Source of the DNA: a bacterium
Lineage (GTDB): Bacteria; AUK180
DNA length: 8,518 nucleotides
Reading direction: 5' to 3'
Assembly: GCA_030622125.1 (NCBI GenBank)
Contig: JAUXGM010000089.1
Span: forward strand, 1 to 8,518
Shown: piece by piece, positions 1 through 6,236 of the stretch
How positions within the stretch are numbered: position 1 is the first letter of the stretch
Layout: each line of letters starts with the position of its first letter
Notes under the pieces: model-generated
Told to the model about the DNA's origin: nothing
The model's input: the letters and a program-made list of their open reading frames with translations, nothing else
Databases searched by the model: none
Made by a program: the position numbers and the translations under genes

Positions 1-1
1 A

Positions 2-940
2 ATAAGAAAAACGGTAACCTCAGGTAAAAAACTTATTGTGGGAATAAACTCAAGGTTTTTAGTTACCAGGCCAATAAATGTCGCCGGGGTGCCTGGAACC
101 CCTGAGTTTGAAAGTGCATTAGATAAAGCAATGACAGAAAGTTTTACAAATCATCCGAGAGAAACGATCCAAACTTCTTATGAGGTACTGACGAAGGGGG
201 ACGGTGAAACACCTTCGAATGTTCTTATATCAGCAGCAAAGGTTGTAGCCATCAATTTTTATAAGGATATAATCAATAGACTTGGTTATAAATTGACCAT
301 TGTAGACGGTGTGCCCTTTGCACTTAGCAATATCGCTAAGCATGTAAATTCAATGGATAAAGATTTCCAAAAGTTGAATAAAGAAGAAAAAAATTACATT
401 CATATTGATATCGGTTATAATAATCTCAATATCATCGGAATTAAAGCCGATACCCCTGCTGTATTTAAAGGATCTTTTGATTTTTGCGATCATAATGTAA
501 TAGAAGTGATAAAGCAAAACGAAGGTCTTTCCACTGATCAGGAGGTCTATAAATCAAAATATGAAAAGTTCGATGAATTATTGTCTGCAAAAGAAAATGA
601 GAAAGCGGATGTAAAAAGAGATGTTCTCAGCAAATATTTCAAAAACTACTTTAGTGGTCAAACGATAAGTCTTGTCAGTGAGATCGAAGAAGTAATTTCT
701 CAAATGGACCTTAGTAAATCCGAAATAAGGAAAATCTCTCTTTCGGGTGGGGGCTGTTTTTTCCCATTGATAAACCAATTCATACTTTCAAAATTCAAAG
801 ATGAAAATGAAAATATTAAAGTTGAATTTCTAAATCCTTTTTTACAAATGGTAGCAAGAAATCCACAAAAAGTAAAGGACACAAAATGGCTTAAATCACT
901 CTATGCAACTGCAACCGGACTTGCTTTGAGAACACTATAA
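2..940 (+). CDS. pilM: PilM, actin-like T4P assembly protein (5' end missing)
   Basis: Cytoplasmic actin-fold ATP-binding protein that docks on the N-terminal tail of PilN at the inner face of the T4P machine. The reading frame is open to the left edge, so the GTG at 38 is an internal valine and the true start lies upstream. Compared with Thermus PilM from memory, roughly 60-65 residues are missing, including the first phosphate-binding motif and part of the PilN-binding groove. In the 312 visible residues I see the early strand GKKLIVGINS leading into VTRPI, then the second actin-like phosphate motif IHIDIGYNNLNIIGI (about 130-144). The adenosine-type motif SGGG is at 248-251, followed by NPF and a terminal ATATGLALR, both typical of PilM. 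The stop is 12 bases before pilN, which has its own AAGGAG. The operon context (pilN, pilO, pilP, pilQ, pilC) supports PilM over FtsA or MreB. Confidence 0.93.
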   Translation: MRKTVTSGKKLIVGINSRFLVTRPINVAGVPGTPEFESALDKAMTESFTNHPRETIQTSYEVLTKGDGETPSNVLISAAKVVAINFYKDIINRLGYKLTIVDGVPFALSNIAKHVNSMDKDFQKLNKEEKNYIHIDIGYNNLNIIGIKADTPAVFKGSFDFCDHNVIEVIKQNEGLSTDQEVYKSKYEKFDELLSAKENEKADVKRDVLSKYFKNYFSGQTISLVSEIEEVISQMDLSKSEIRKISLSGGGCFFPLINQFILSKFKDENENIKVEFLNPFLQMVARNPQKVKDTKWLKSLYATATGLALRTL

Positions 941-952
941 AAGGAGCGTAAA

Positions 953-1507
953 ATGCTACAAATAAATTATTTACCTACAAAAAAGAAGGGTTTCAAGTTA
1001 GAAGTGAATTATTTTTATTGGGCGGCTGAAGCAGTAGTTCTTTTAATATTCATACTGATTTTTAATGGAGTTCTTACTCACAAGATAAATGCAAAAGAAA
1101 ATGAGATTAAAACAAAACAAGCAGAAGTGGAAAGGAATAAAGGATTGTTAAAACAGATTAAGGAATTTAGCAATATGCGTGCTGCCCTTGAAAAGAAAAA
1201 GAGCATTATAGACGGCTTGAATAATGACAGACAAAAATGGGTAAGAGTAATTGACACTTTATGCAATATTATTCCGGATCAGGTTTGGCTAACTTCTTTT
1301 AAAGGAAATCTACAAAGCGTCAATATTTCCGGTTATGGCATAACCATTTTGTATATAAATGAGTTCATAAAAGCACTTCAAACACAGGATAACATGTTTT
1401 CTACCATTACATTGAAATACATTTCTTCAGGTAAGGTTCCTGAGATTGCTCAATCAATACATAAATTTGAAATAGATATTACATTGAAAAGTGAGGTGAA
1501 AAAATGA
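953..1507 (+). CDS. pilN: PilN, inner-membrane T4P alignment protein
   Basis: Bitopic inner-membrane protein that couples cytoplasmic PilM to periplasmic PilO. At 184 residues it has the usual PilN length. The short cytoplasmic tail carries INYLP (residues 4-8), a variant of the conserved INLLP-type motif known to bind PilM. One membrane helix follows (about 22-41), then a Lys/Glu-rich coiled coil (about 43-95) and an alpha/beta ferredoxin-like domain (about 97-180) that in the family dimerises with PilO. The ATG start is supported by AAGGAG at 941-946 with a 6-base spacer. The stop codon overlaps the next start as ATGA. Unusually, the downstream gene is a secretin rather than pilO. Confidence 0.93.
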   Translation: MLQINYLPTKKKGFKLEVNYFYWAAEAVVLLIFILIFNGVLTHKINAKENEIKTKQAEVERNKGLLKQIKEFSNMRAALEKKKSIIDGLNNDRQKWVRVIDTLCNIIPDQVWLTSFKGNLQSVNISGYGITILYINEFIKALQTQDNMFSTITLKYISSGKVPEIAQSIHKFEIDITLKSEVKK

Positions 1508-2775
1508 AGATATATAGGATTATGGTAATTTTTGTCCTGATGATTTTACCAATTACTATTTTCTCTGAAAATAAAATTGAATTTTCGAAGAAGCGGGGTA
1601 AAATCTATATAACCATTGATGTTGTAAATTACCCTGTGAAAAAATTGCTGAAACAGATCGCAAAAGAGAAAAAGATGGAACTTATATTTTCTGCCAATGT
1701 GCGAGGCGAATTTACAGGCAGATTTACAAAGGTTCCCGTTGATATGATTTTTGATAAAATTTTAAAATGCAATAATCTTAGTTATGAAAAGTTAGGGAAT
1801 ATTTACAGGGTTGATTCTATCAAGAGTCTTGATGCATATAGACAAAAGATGCTGCAGATACAGGCAACCAACCAGGCTGTCAAGGATCTTGAAACACATA
1901 TGATCAAGATAAATTATGTTTCTTTGAGTTCCATTTCCAATAATGTTCAAAAATTACTTTCCGACCGAGGTTCCGTAATGTCTGATGAGAGAACAAAAAA
2001 GTTGATCGTTACAGATGTTCCGGAAAAATTCCCAATAGTTTATAAATTTATACAGGCAATTGATGTCCCGACTCGACAGGTATTGATAAAGGTAAAATTT
2101 GTCCAAATCAATCATTCAAATCTTGAACACATAGAATTTTATTGGTCGGCAGATAATAAAAATACCTCGTCAGCTACCAAGATCACCGGCGGTTCATACA
2201 CCGGTTCCTCATCTGCATACCCTTCAAGTAATGCAGGTTTACTAAGAATCGGAATTGTAAAGAACTATGTTGAGCTTGAAGGTGTTTTGAATATGTTAGC
2301 ATCGAATAATAAAGCAATTGTCCGCTCTCATCCCCAAATACTTGCTTTAAATAACGAAGAGGCAAGTATCAATATCGGGAATAAAATTCCTTTGAGAATG
2401 GTTGATGAAACAGGCAAGTTAACCACGCAACTTACGAGTGTCGGCACACAAATTCAGGTTACCCCACAAATAACGGCAAACAATCAAATTATATTGAAAA
2501 TTCATCCTGAGGTTTCATCAATTGCGGGACAATTCGGTTCCGGTGTTTTAATAGATACCAATCAAATTGATACGCAGATAATGTTGAAAAATAAGGAAAC
2601 AGCAGTTATCGGAGGTTTGGTAAAATCTGAGGATACCAGAACCAAAGCGGGTATTCCGTTTCTATCAGACATCCCGATCATAGGTGCACTTTTTAGATCA
2701 AAAGAAACGAGTAAAAATAGAATTGAGATACTAATAATGGTTACTCCTATCATTCAGGAGGGAAACAATGAATAA
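1504..2775 (+). CDS. Compact secretin-family protein, second PilQ-like paralogue between pilN and pilO
   Basis: Predicted exported outer-membrane secretin of 423 residues. A signal peptide covers about 1-21 (MKIYR, hydrophobic core, cleavage likely after IFS). An N0/STN-type domain follows (about 35-103), then an N1-type ring domain (about 130-195), a Ser/Gly/Thr-rich stretch (about 218-243) and a full secretin core (about 270-419). The core has the hallmarks ASINIGNKIP, QLTSVGTQIQVTPQI, ILKIHPEVS, TAVIGGLV, GIPFLSDIPIIGALF and EILIMVTPII. Nearly all of these recur in order in PilQ encoded downstream, so the two are paralogues. This one lacks the AMIN domains and acidic linker. Its start overlaps the pilN stop (ATGA) and is preceded by GAGGTG at 1493-1498; its 3' end contains the pilO ribosome binding site. 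Canonical operons have pilO here. It could form its own pore, mix with PilQ in one ring, or be a second gate; the sequence does not decide this. I give no symbol because pilQ fits the later gene better. Confidence 0.9.
   Translation: MKIYRIMVIFVLMILPITIFSENKIEFSKKRGKIYITIDVVNYPVKKLLKQIAKEKKMELIFSANVRGEFTGRFTKVPVDMIFDKILKCNNLSYEKLGNIYRVDSIKSLDAYRQKMLQIQATNQAVKDLETHMIKINYVSLSSISNNVQKLLSDRGSVMSDERTKKLIVTDVPEKFPIVYKFIQAIDVPTRQVLIKVKFVQINHSNLEHIEFYWSADNKNTSSATKITGGSYTGSSSAYPSSNAGLLRIGIVKNYVELEGVLNMLASNNKAIVRSHPQILALNNEEASINIGNKIPLRMVDETGKLTTQLTSVGTQIQVTPQITANNQIILKIHPEVSSIAGQFGSGVLIDTNQIDTQIMLKNKETAVIGGLVKSEDTRTKAGIPFLSDIPIIGALFRSKETSKNRIEILIMVTPIIQEGNNE
2756..2761 (+). promoter_or_regulatory. Ribosome binding site of pilO inside the upstream secretin gene
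   Basis: A perfect AGGAGG lies 6 bases before the pilO ATG at 2768 and within the last codons of the secretin gene, which ends at 2775. It fixes the pilO start and shows that the 8-base overlap is genuine. Confidence 0.85.
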
Positions 2776-3343
2776 ACAAACAACAAATATTGTTGTTCTT
2801 ATCGCCATTGCAGTTATTTTTATAGGTGCTTTTTTTATGTTTTCTTATAAGGGCAAAACTGCTAAGATAGCTGAATTGAGTGATAAAATAGGACAGCTTG
2901 ATAAGAAATTGCAAGAAGCTGAAGAGAATAAACAGAAACTCCAACTTCTTAAAAGAGAAATAGAAGATCTTAAGCTTGCTTTAAAATATGCAAGAGAGAA
3001 GTTGCCGTCCGAAGAAGAAATAACCCTTCTTTTAGATAATATTAATAAGCTCGGAACAATTGAAAGTAATATTTCTATTACATCCTTCAAACCTTTAAAT
3101 AAAATTACGCGAGAAATTTACTATGAAAAGCCATACAGTATGAAAATATTCGGTAGTTTTCATCAGATCGCCACATTCTTTAACAAGATCGGGAATCTTA
3201 ATCGAATCATTAATATTGATAAACTTTCCATTAGCCCGTCAAAGGGGAATTTTGAAGCGGTAAGTCTTGAATTAAAAACATATATTTACAATGACCCTTC
3301 TGTTACAGGGGGTAAATCAGGTTCTAACAGGGGGACCAGATGA
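2768..3343 (+). CDS. pilO: PilO, inner-membrane T4P alignment protein
   Basis: Periplasmic partner of PilN in the T4P alignment complex. At 191 residues it matches the family. A very short cytoplasmic tail precedes one membrane helix (about 8-27) and a coiled coil (about 31-78). The characteristic KLPSEEEI turn follows (78-85), opening the ferredoxin-like domain. That domain contains SITSFKP and then the conserved YSMKIFGSFHQIATFFNKIG with NLNRIINI after it, which is diagnostic of PilO. The C-terminal tail is Gly/Ser/Arg-rich and probably disordered. The start follows a perfect AGGAGG; the stop overlaps the pilP start as ATGA. Being separated from pilN by a secretin gene is the odd point. Confidence 0.93.
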   Translation: MNKQTTNIVVLIAIAVIFIGAFFMFSYKGKTAKIAELSDKIGQLDKKLQEAEENKQKLQLLKREIEDLKLALKYAREKLPSEEEITLLLDNINKLGTIESNISITSFKPLNKITREIYYEKPYSMKIFGSFHQIATFFNKIGNLNRIINIDKLSISPSKGNFEAVSLELKTYIYNDPSVTGGKSGSNRGTR

Positions 3344-3804
3344 AAAAGATTATTATTTATGCTATTACGGTAATATTTATACTTTTTGCATTATTTTCTT
3401 GTGGGTGTCGGAAAGAGAAAGAAGAGCAACCCACCACCAGAGCTCATCGCAGCCAGAAAGTTATTACTGAACCGAAAGAGGAAAAAGAAGATCTTGAAAA
3501 CGAAGTCAAGTATGTCTATGAACCAAATGGAAGACGTGACCCGTTTAAACCGATATTAAGTTTTCAAAGTAAGGTCGATATTGACAAGATCAAGCTTGTT
3601 GGATTTGTAACAAATAGTAAAGGAAAGATCAAAGCAATAGTAGAAGACGAAACAGGTAATTCGCATTACCTAAGCGAAGGTGATTTTTTGGGACAGGCAA
3701 AGGTTGTATCTCTTGATATTAAAGAAAAAAAACTAATATTTGAGATACAAAAAGATTACTATACAACAAAAAAAACTCTTCAATTGGAGGCATCTAATGA
3801 ATAA
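3340..3804 (+). CDS. pilP: PilP, T4P pilot/linker lipoprotein
   Basis: Inner-membrane-anchored lipoprotein that connects the PilN/PilO complex to the N0 region of the secretin. At 154 residues it is slightly short but within range. A hydrophobic signal (4-20) ends in a lipobox LFSC with the probable lipidated cysteine at 21; Cys23 is also close but has a poorer context. A charged, presumably disordered linker (about 24-60) precedes the family signature GRRDPF (64-69) and PFKPI. A small beta-sandwich HR domain follows (about 75-150: IKLVGFV, KAIVEDETG, YLSEGDFLG). The start overlaps the pilO stop (ATGA) and is preceded by AGGGGGA at 3329-3335. With two secretins in the operon, either N0 domain could be its partner. 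Confidence 0.92.
   Translation: MKKIIIYAITVIFILFALFSCGCRKEKEEQPTTRAHRSQKVITEPKEEKEDLENEVKYVYEPNGRRDPFKPILSFQSKVDIDKIKLVGFVTNSKGKIKAIVEDETGNSHYLSEGDFLGQAKVVSLDIKEKKLIFEIQKDYYTTKKTLQLEASNE
3786..3790 (+). promoter_or_regulatory. Ribosome binding site that sets the pilQ start
   Basis: GGAGG lies 6 bases before the ATG at 3797 and inside the 3' end of pilP. It favours the start at 3797, which also begins a clean signal peptide, over the in-frame ATG at 3740. Confidence 0.85.
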
Positions 3805-6232
3805 AAAAACATTTTTAATATTGCTTTTTATTCTATTTTTTACTGTTGGGTATGGAGCTAATATAAGTAAAATTGATTATCAAACTCAGGATGACGAAGA
3901 AAGAATTTCAATAGAAACGGACAAAGCGGTAAAATATGAATGTTACCCTCTAAATGATATTTCAATTATAATAATAAAAGATTCTATTCTTTCCGACGAA
4001 GTGAGTTTAGAAGGAGAAGGTAAACTTATCAAAACGGTAAATGCCTTTCAATTTACTACCGACCCCACAAATAGCATTGCAATATTGTTACAACATGCAA
4101 ATCCGGTTCATTATGAAATTGACAAAAATGGTTTCGGAATTATTTCGGGTAGTGAAGAATATCCTGATCAACCTGAAAATATATTTAATATCGCGAAGGA
4201 ACGATATAGAAATAAACTTTTTGAGATCGCAGAGGAAATGTTTGCGGTTGAAAAATATGATGAGGCGACAGTTATGTATAATTCCATTTATGGAGATAAT
4301 TTCTATGTTCCTTTATACATAATCAATCAGGTTAGAATGGAACTTAAAATGGAACCGATTAAAGTAGAGGAAGTTGTCAAAGCGGAAATACCGGCGGAAG
4401 AGATTGTTGAAGAAGAACCGGTAGAAGAAATTATAGAGGAAGAAGAACCTACAGAAGTTGTTGTAGAAGAAGAAGAACCGGTAGAAGAAATTGTCAAAGT
4501 GGAAACACCGACAGAAGAGATTGTTGAAGAAGAAATCCCGGAAGAAGTTGTAGAAGAAGAGCCGGTAGAAGAGATTGTGGAAGAAGAACCGGTAGAAGAA
4601 ATTATAGAGGAAGAAGAACCTACAGAAGTTGTTGTAGAAGAAGAACCAGTGAAAGTTTTAAATATTATAAGCGAAATAGCTCTTTTACCCGAGAAGGAAA
4701 TGACTCGACTTCAGATAGTTGCAGACACAAAATTAATGTATGAATTTAGAAAAAATGACAAGGCAGCATCAATAGAGATAAAAATACTGGATGCTAAATA
4801 TGAATATGAGGCACCACAAAAAGGTGGCTATATAAAAGCAATAAGTGGAAATCAGCAAAATGATAATTATATTATTAATATTGCTTATGTCAAAGACGCC
4901 GACATTTCTATTTTTCCCATTGATAATATTATTGAGTGCGATATTCTAAGACCCATTCAAAAGGTTGCAAAAGAGAAGAAAAAATATGTTCAATTTGAGA
5001 CCCCTAAGGAGAAAACGAAAACTTTAACAACAACAATTCCTGTTGGGAAAAAATATCGTGGACTTTCAAAGATATCCTTGCATCTAAAGGAAGCGAATTT
5101 AACATCCTTATTAAGACTTATTTCTATGGAGACAAAAATTAATATTTATTCTGATCCCGGAATTACCGGAAAGATCACTATTGATATTGATAACCAACCA
5201 TGGGAACCGACACTTGATGTTATACTGAAAAATTATGGACTGACAAAAGAATGGGAAGGTAAAAAAACGATCCGAGTTACCAATTTTGATCGACTTGCAA
5301 AAGAAAAGGAAATGGCAAAAAAAGCATTGGAAACAGAGCAGGATTTGGATCCGTTGGTTACAAGAATTTATCAGTTAAGTTTTGCACAGGCAAATTCAAT
5401 TATGGGATATCTTAAACCACCGTTACTTTCCAAAAGAGGAACTACGGATTTTAATCAAATGAATAATATTCTTATCGTTAGAGATACACAGAAAATATTA
5501 AACAAAGTAGATAGATTTGTGAAAGAGCTTGATGAAGAAACAAGACAGGTTAATATTCTTGTAAGAATTTACCGATTAAATAATATTTCTTCTGAAACGA
5601 TAGGAGTCAATTGGAGGATGAATAATAGTCCGTCGGCTACGGATATTTCTGCATCCGGAGGTGTAAATTTAGGGTCATCAACTCCTTCATTTACACAAAG
5701 CATGGGAATGACATCTGTTTTTTCTCCAACTCAAATAGCAAATATAAACCTTTCCCTTTCCGCCCTTATGAGTAAAAATCAAGTGGTATTAGAAAGTTAC
5801 CCGAATATTACTACATTAAACCATCAAACCGCAAGTATTATTATAGGACAAAAGGTTCCGATAACTATGCTTGACGAAGCAGGAAATACAATTACCCAAT
5901 TAACAACAGTTGGAACAAAAATAAGAGTTACTCCACATATAAATGCCGATGGAAAAATAATACTAAAAATACATCCGGAGATAAGTAATTTAGCAGGGGT
6001 TGTTGCAGGGCTGGTCAATATTGCAACAAGTGAAGCGAATACTACCTTAATTGTAGATAATGGTGATACGGCAGTTATAGGTGGATTAGTAGAATATAGA
6101 AAAACAAAGACAAAAGGTTTTATCCCGTTATTAGGAAAGATACCGTTATTAGGACTTCTTTTTCAAAAACATGATACATCATTGAACCAGGGAGAAATTT
6201 TAATCTTTGTAACTCCAAAAATAGTGGAGTAA
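3797..6232 (+). CDS. pilQ: PilQ, T4P outer-membrane secretin with glutamate-rich repeat linker
   Basis: Secretin forming the outer-membrane channel for the pilus; 811 residues from the chosen start. Order of parts: a signal peptide (1-20/21, MNKKTFLILLF...); an AMIN-type peptidoglycan-binding domain (about 22-118); a helical, TPR-like segment (about 127-175); nine Glu/Val/Pro repeats (201-285); a second AMIN-like domain (about 288-385); N0/STN (about 424-496, with ITGKITIDIDNQPWEPTLDV); N1 (about 520-580); a Ser/Thr/Gly-rich stretch (about 612-640); and the secretin core (about 658-809, with ASIIIGQKVPI, QLTTVGTKIRVTPHI, ILKIHPEIS, TAVIGGLV, IPLLGLLF, EILIFVTPKI). The ATG at 3797 is preferred because a signal peptide starts there and GGAGG sits 6 bases upstream. 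It overlaps pilP by 8 bases, and pilC follows after 4. AMIN domains plus PilM/N/O/P neighbours identify PilQ rather than a type II secretion GspD. The long acidic linker is unusual. Confidence 0.94.
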   Translation: MNKKTFLILLFILFFTVGYGANISKIDYQTQDDEERISIETDKAVKYECYPLNDISIIIIKDSILSDEVSLEGEGKLIKTVNAFQFTTDPTNSIAILLQHANPVHYEIDKNGFGIISGSEEYPDQPENIFNIAKERYRNKLFEIAEEMFAVEKYDEATVMYNSIYGDNFYVPLYIINQVRMELKMEPIKVEEVVKAEIPAEEIVEEEPVEEIIEEEEPTEVVVEEEEPVEEIVKVETPTEEIVEEEIPEEVVEEEPVEEIVEEEPVEEIIEEEEPTEVVVEEEPVKVLNIISEIALLPEKEMTRLQIVADTKLMYEFRKNDKAASIEIKILDAKYEYEAPQKGGYIKAISGNQQNDNYIINIAYVKDADISIFPIDNIIECDILRPIQKVAKEKKKYVQFETPKEKTKTLTTTIPVGKKYRGLSKISLHLKEANLTSLLRLISMETKINIYSDPGITGKITIDIDNQPWEPTLDVILKNYGLTKEWEGKKTIRVTNFDRLAKEKEMAKKALETEQDLDPLVTRIYQLSFAQANSIMGYLKPPLLSKRGTTDFNQMNNILIVRDTQKILNKVDRFVKELDEETRQVNILVRIYRLNNISSETIGVNWRMNNSPSATDISASGGVNLGSSTPSFTQSMGMTSVFSPTQIANINLSLSALMSKNQVVLESYPNITTLNHQTASIIIGQKVPITMLDEAGNTITQLTTVGTKIRVTPHINADGKIILKIHPEISNLAGVVAGLVNIATSEANTTLIVDNGDTAVIGGLVEYRKTKTKGFIPLLGKIPLLGLLFQKHDTSLNQGEILIFVTPKIVE
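4391..4474 (+). repeat. Direct repeat, copy 1 (84 bp) in pilQ
   Basis: First copy of a near-identical pair whose second copy begins 171 bases (57 codons) later. By hand alignment 81 of 84 bases match; the differences are at 4395, 4396 and 4408, and the last 66 bases (4409-4474) are exact. It encodes repeat units 1-3 less the final residues. Confidence 0.85.
4397..4651 (+). repeat. Nine tandem Glu/Val/Pro-rich coding repeats in pilQ
   Basis: Residues 201-285 of PilQ are nine back-to-back units of 9 or 10 residues with consensus E(E/V)(I/V)(I/V)EEE(E)P(V/T). Examples are EEIVEEEPV, EEIIEEEEPT and EVVVEEEEPV. A degenerate unit, VEEVVKAEIPA, precedes them. The fourth unit (EEIVKVETPT) and fifth (EEIVEEEIP) are the most divergent. 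The stretch is about half glutamate, strongly negative, and probably an extended linker between the two AMIN-like domains. Confidence 0.9.
4562..4645 (+). repeat. Direct repeat, copy 2 (84 bp) in pilQ
   Basis: Second copy of the pair starting at 4391; it encodes repeat units 7-9 with exact identity over 4580-4645. The offset is a multiple of three, so the duplication keeps frame. The high DNA identity points to a recent internal duplication or ongoing homogenisation. Confidence 0.85.
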
Positions 6233-6236
6233 TAAT

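Noticed and set aside
38-940. GTG at 38 as the start of pilM
   Set aside because: The frame is open upstream to the window edge, the upstream residues (RKTVTSGKKLIV) fit PilM, and the family has about 60 more N-terminal residues.
3740-3796. Longer pilQ starting at the in-frame ATG at 3740
   Set aside because: It would add 19 charged residues in front of a clean signal peptide, lies in the pilP coding region, and has no good ribosome binding site, while GGAGG precedes the ATG at 3797.
4041-4322. Plus-strand 93-residue open frame in a second frame of pilQ
   Set aside because: It lies inside the AMIN/helical coding region of pilQ with no ribosome binding site or known domain.
1504-6232. Type II secretion system reading of the cluster (GspD/GspF)
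   Set aside because: PilM, PilN with its INYLP motif, PilO, PilP with GRRDPF and an AMIN-containing secretin together indicate T4P; no GspC, GspK or GspL-like gene is present.
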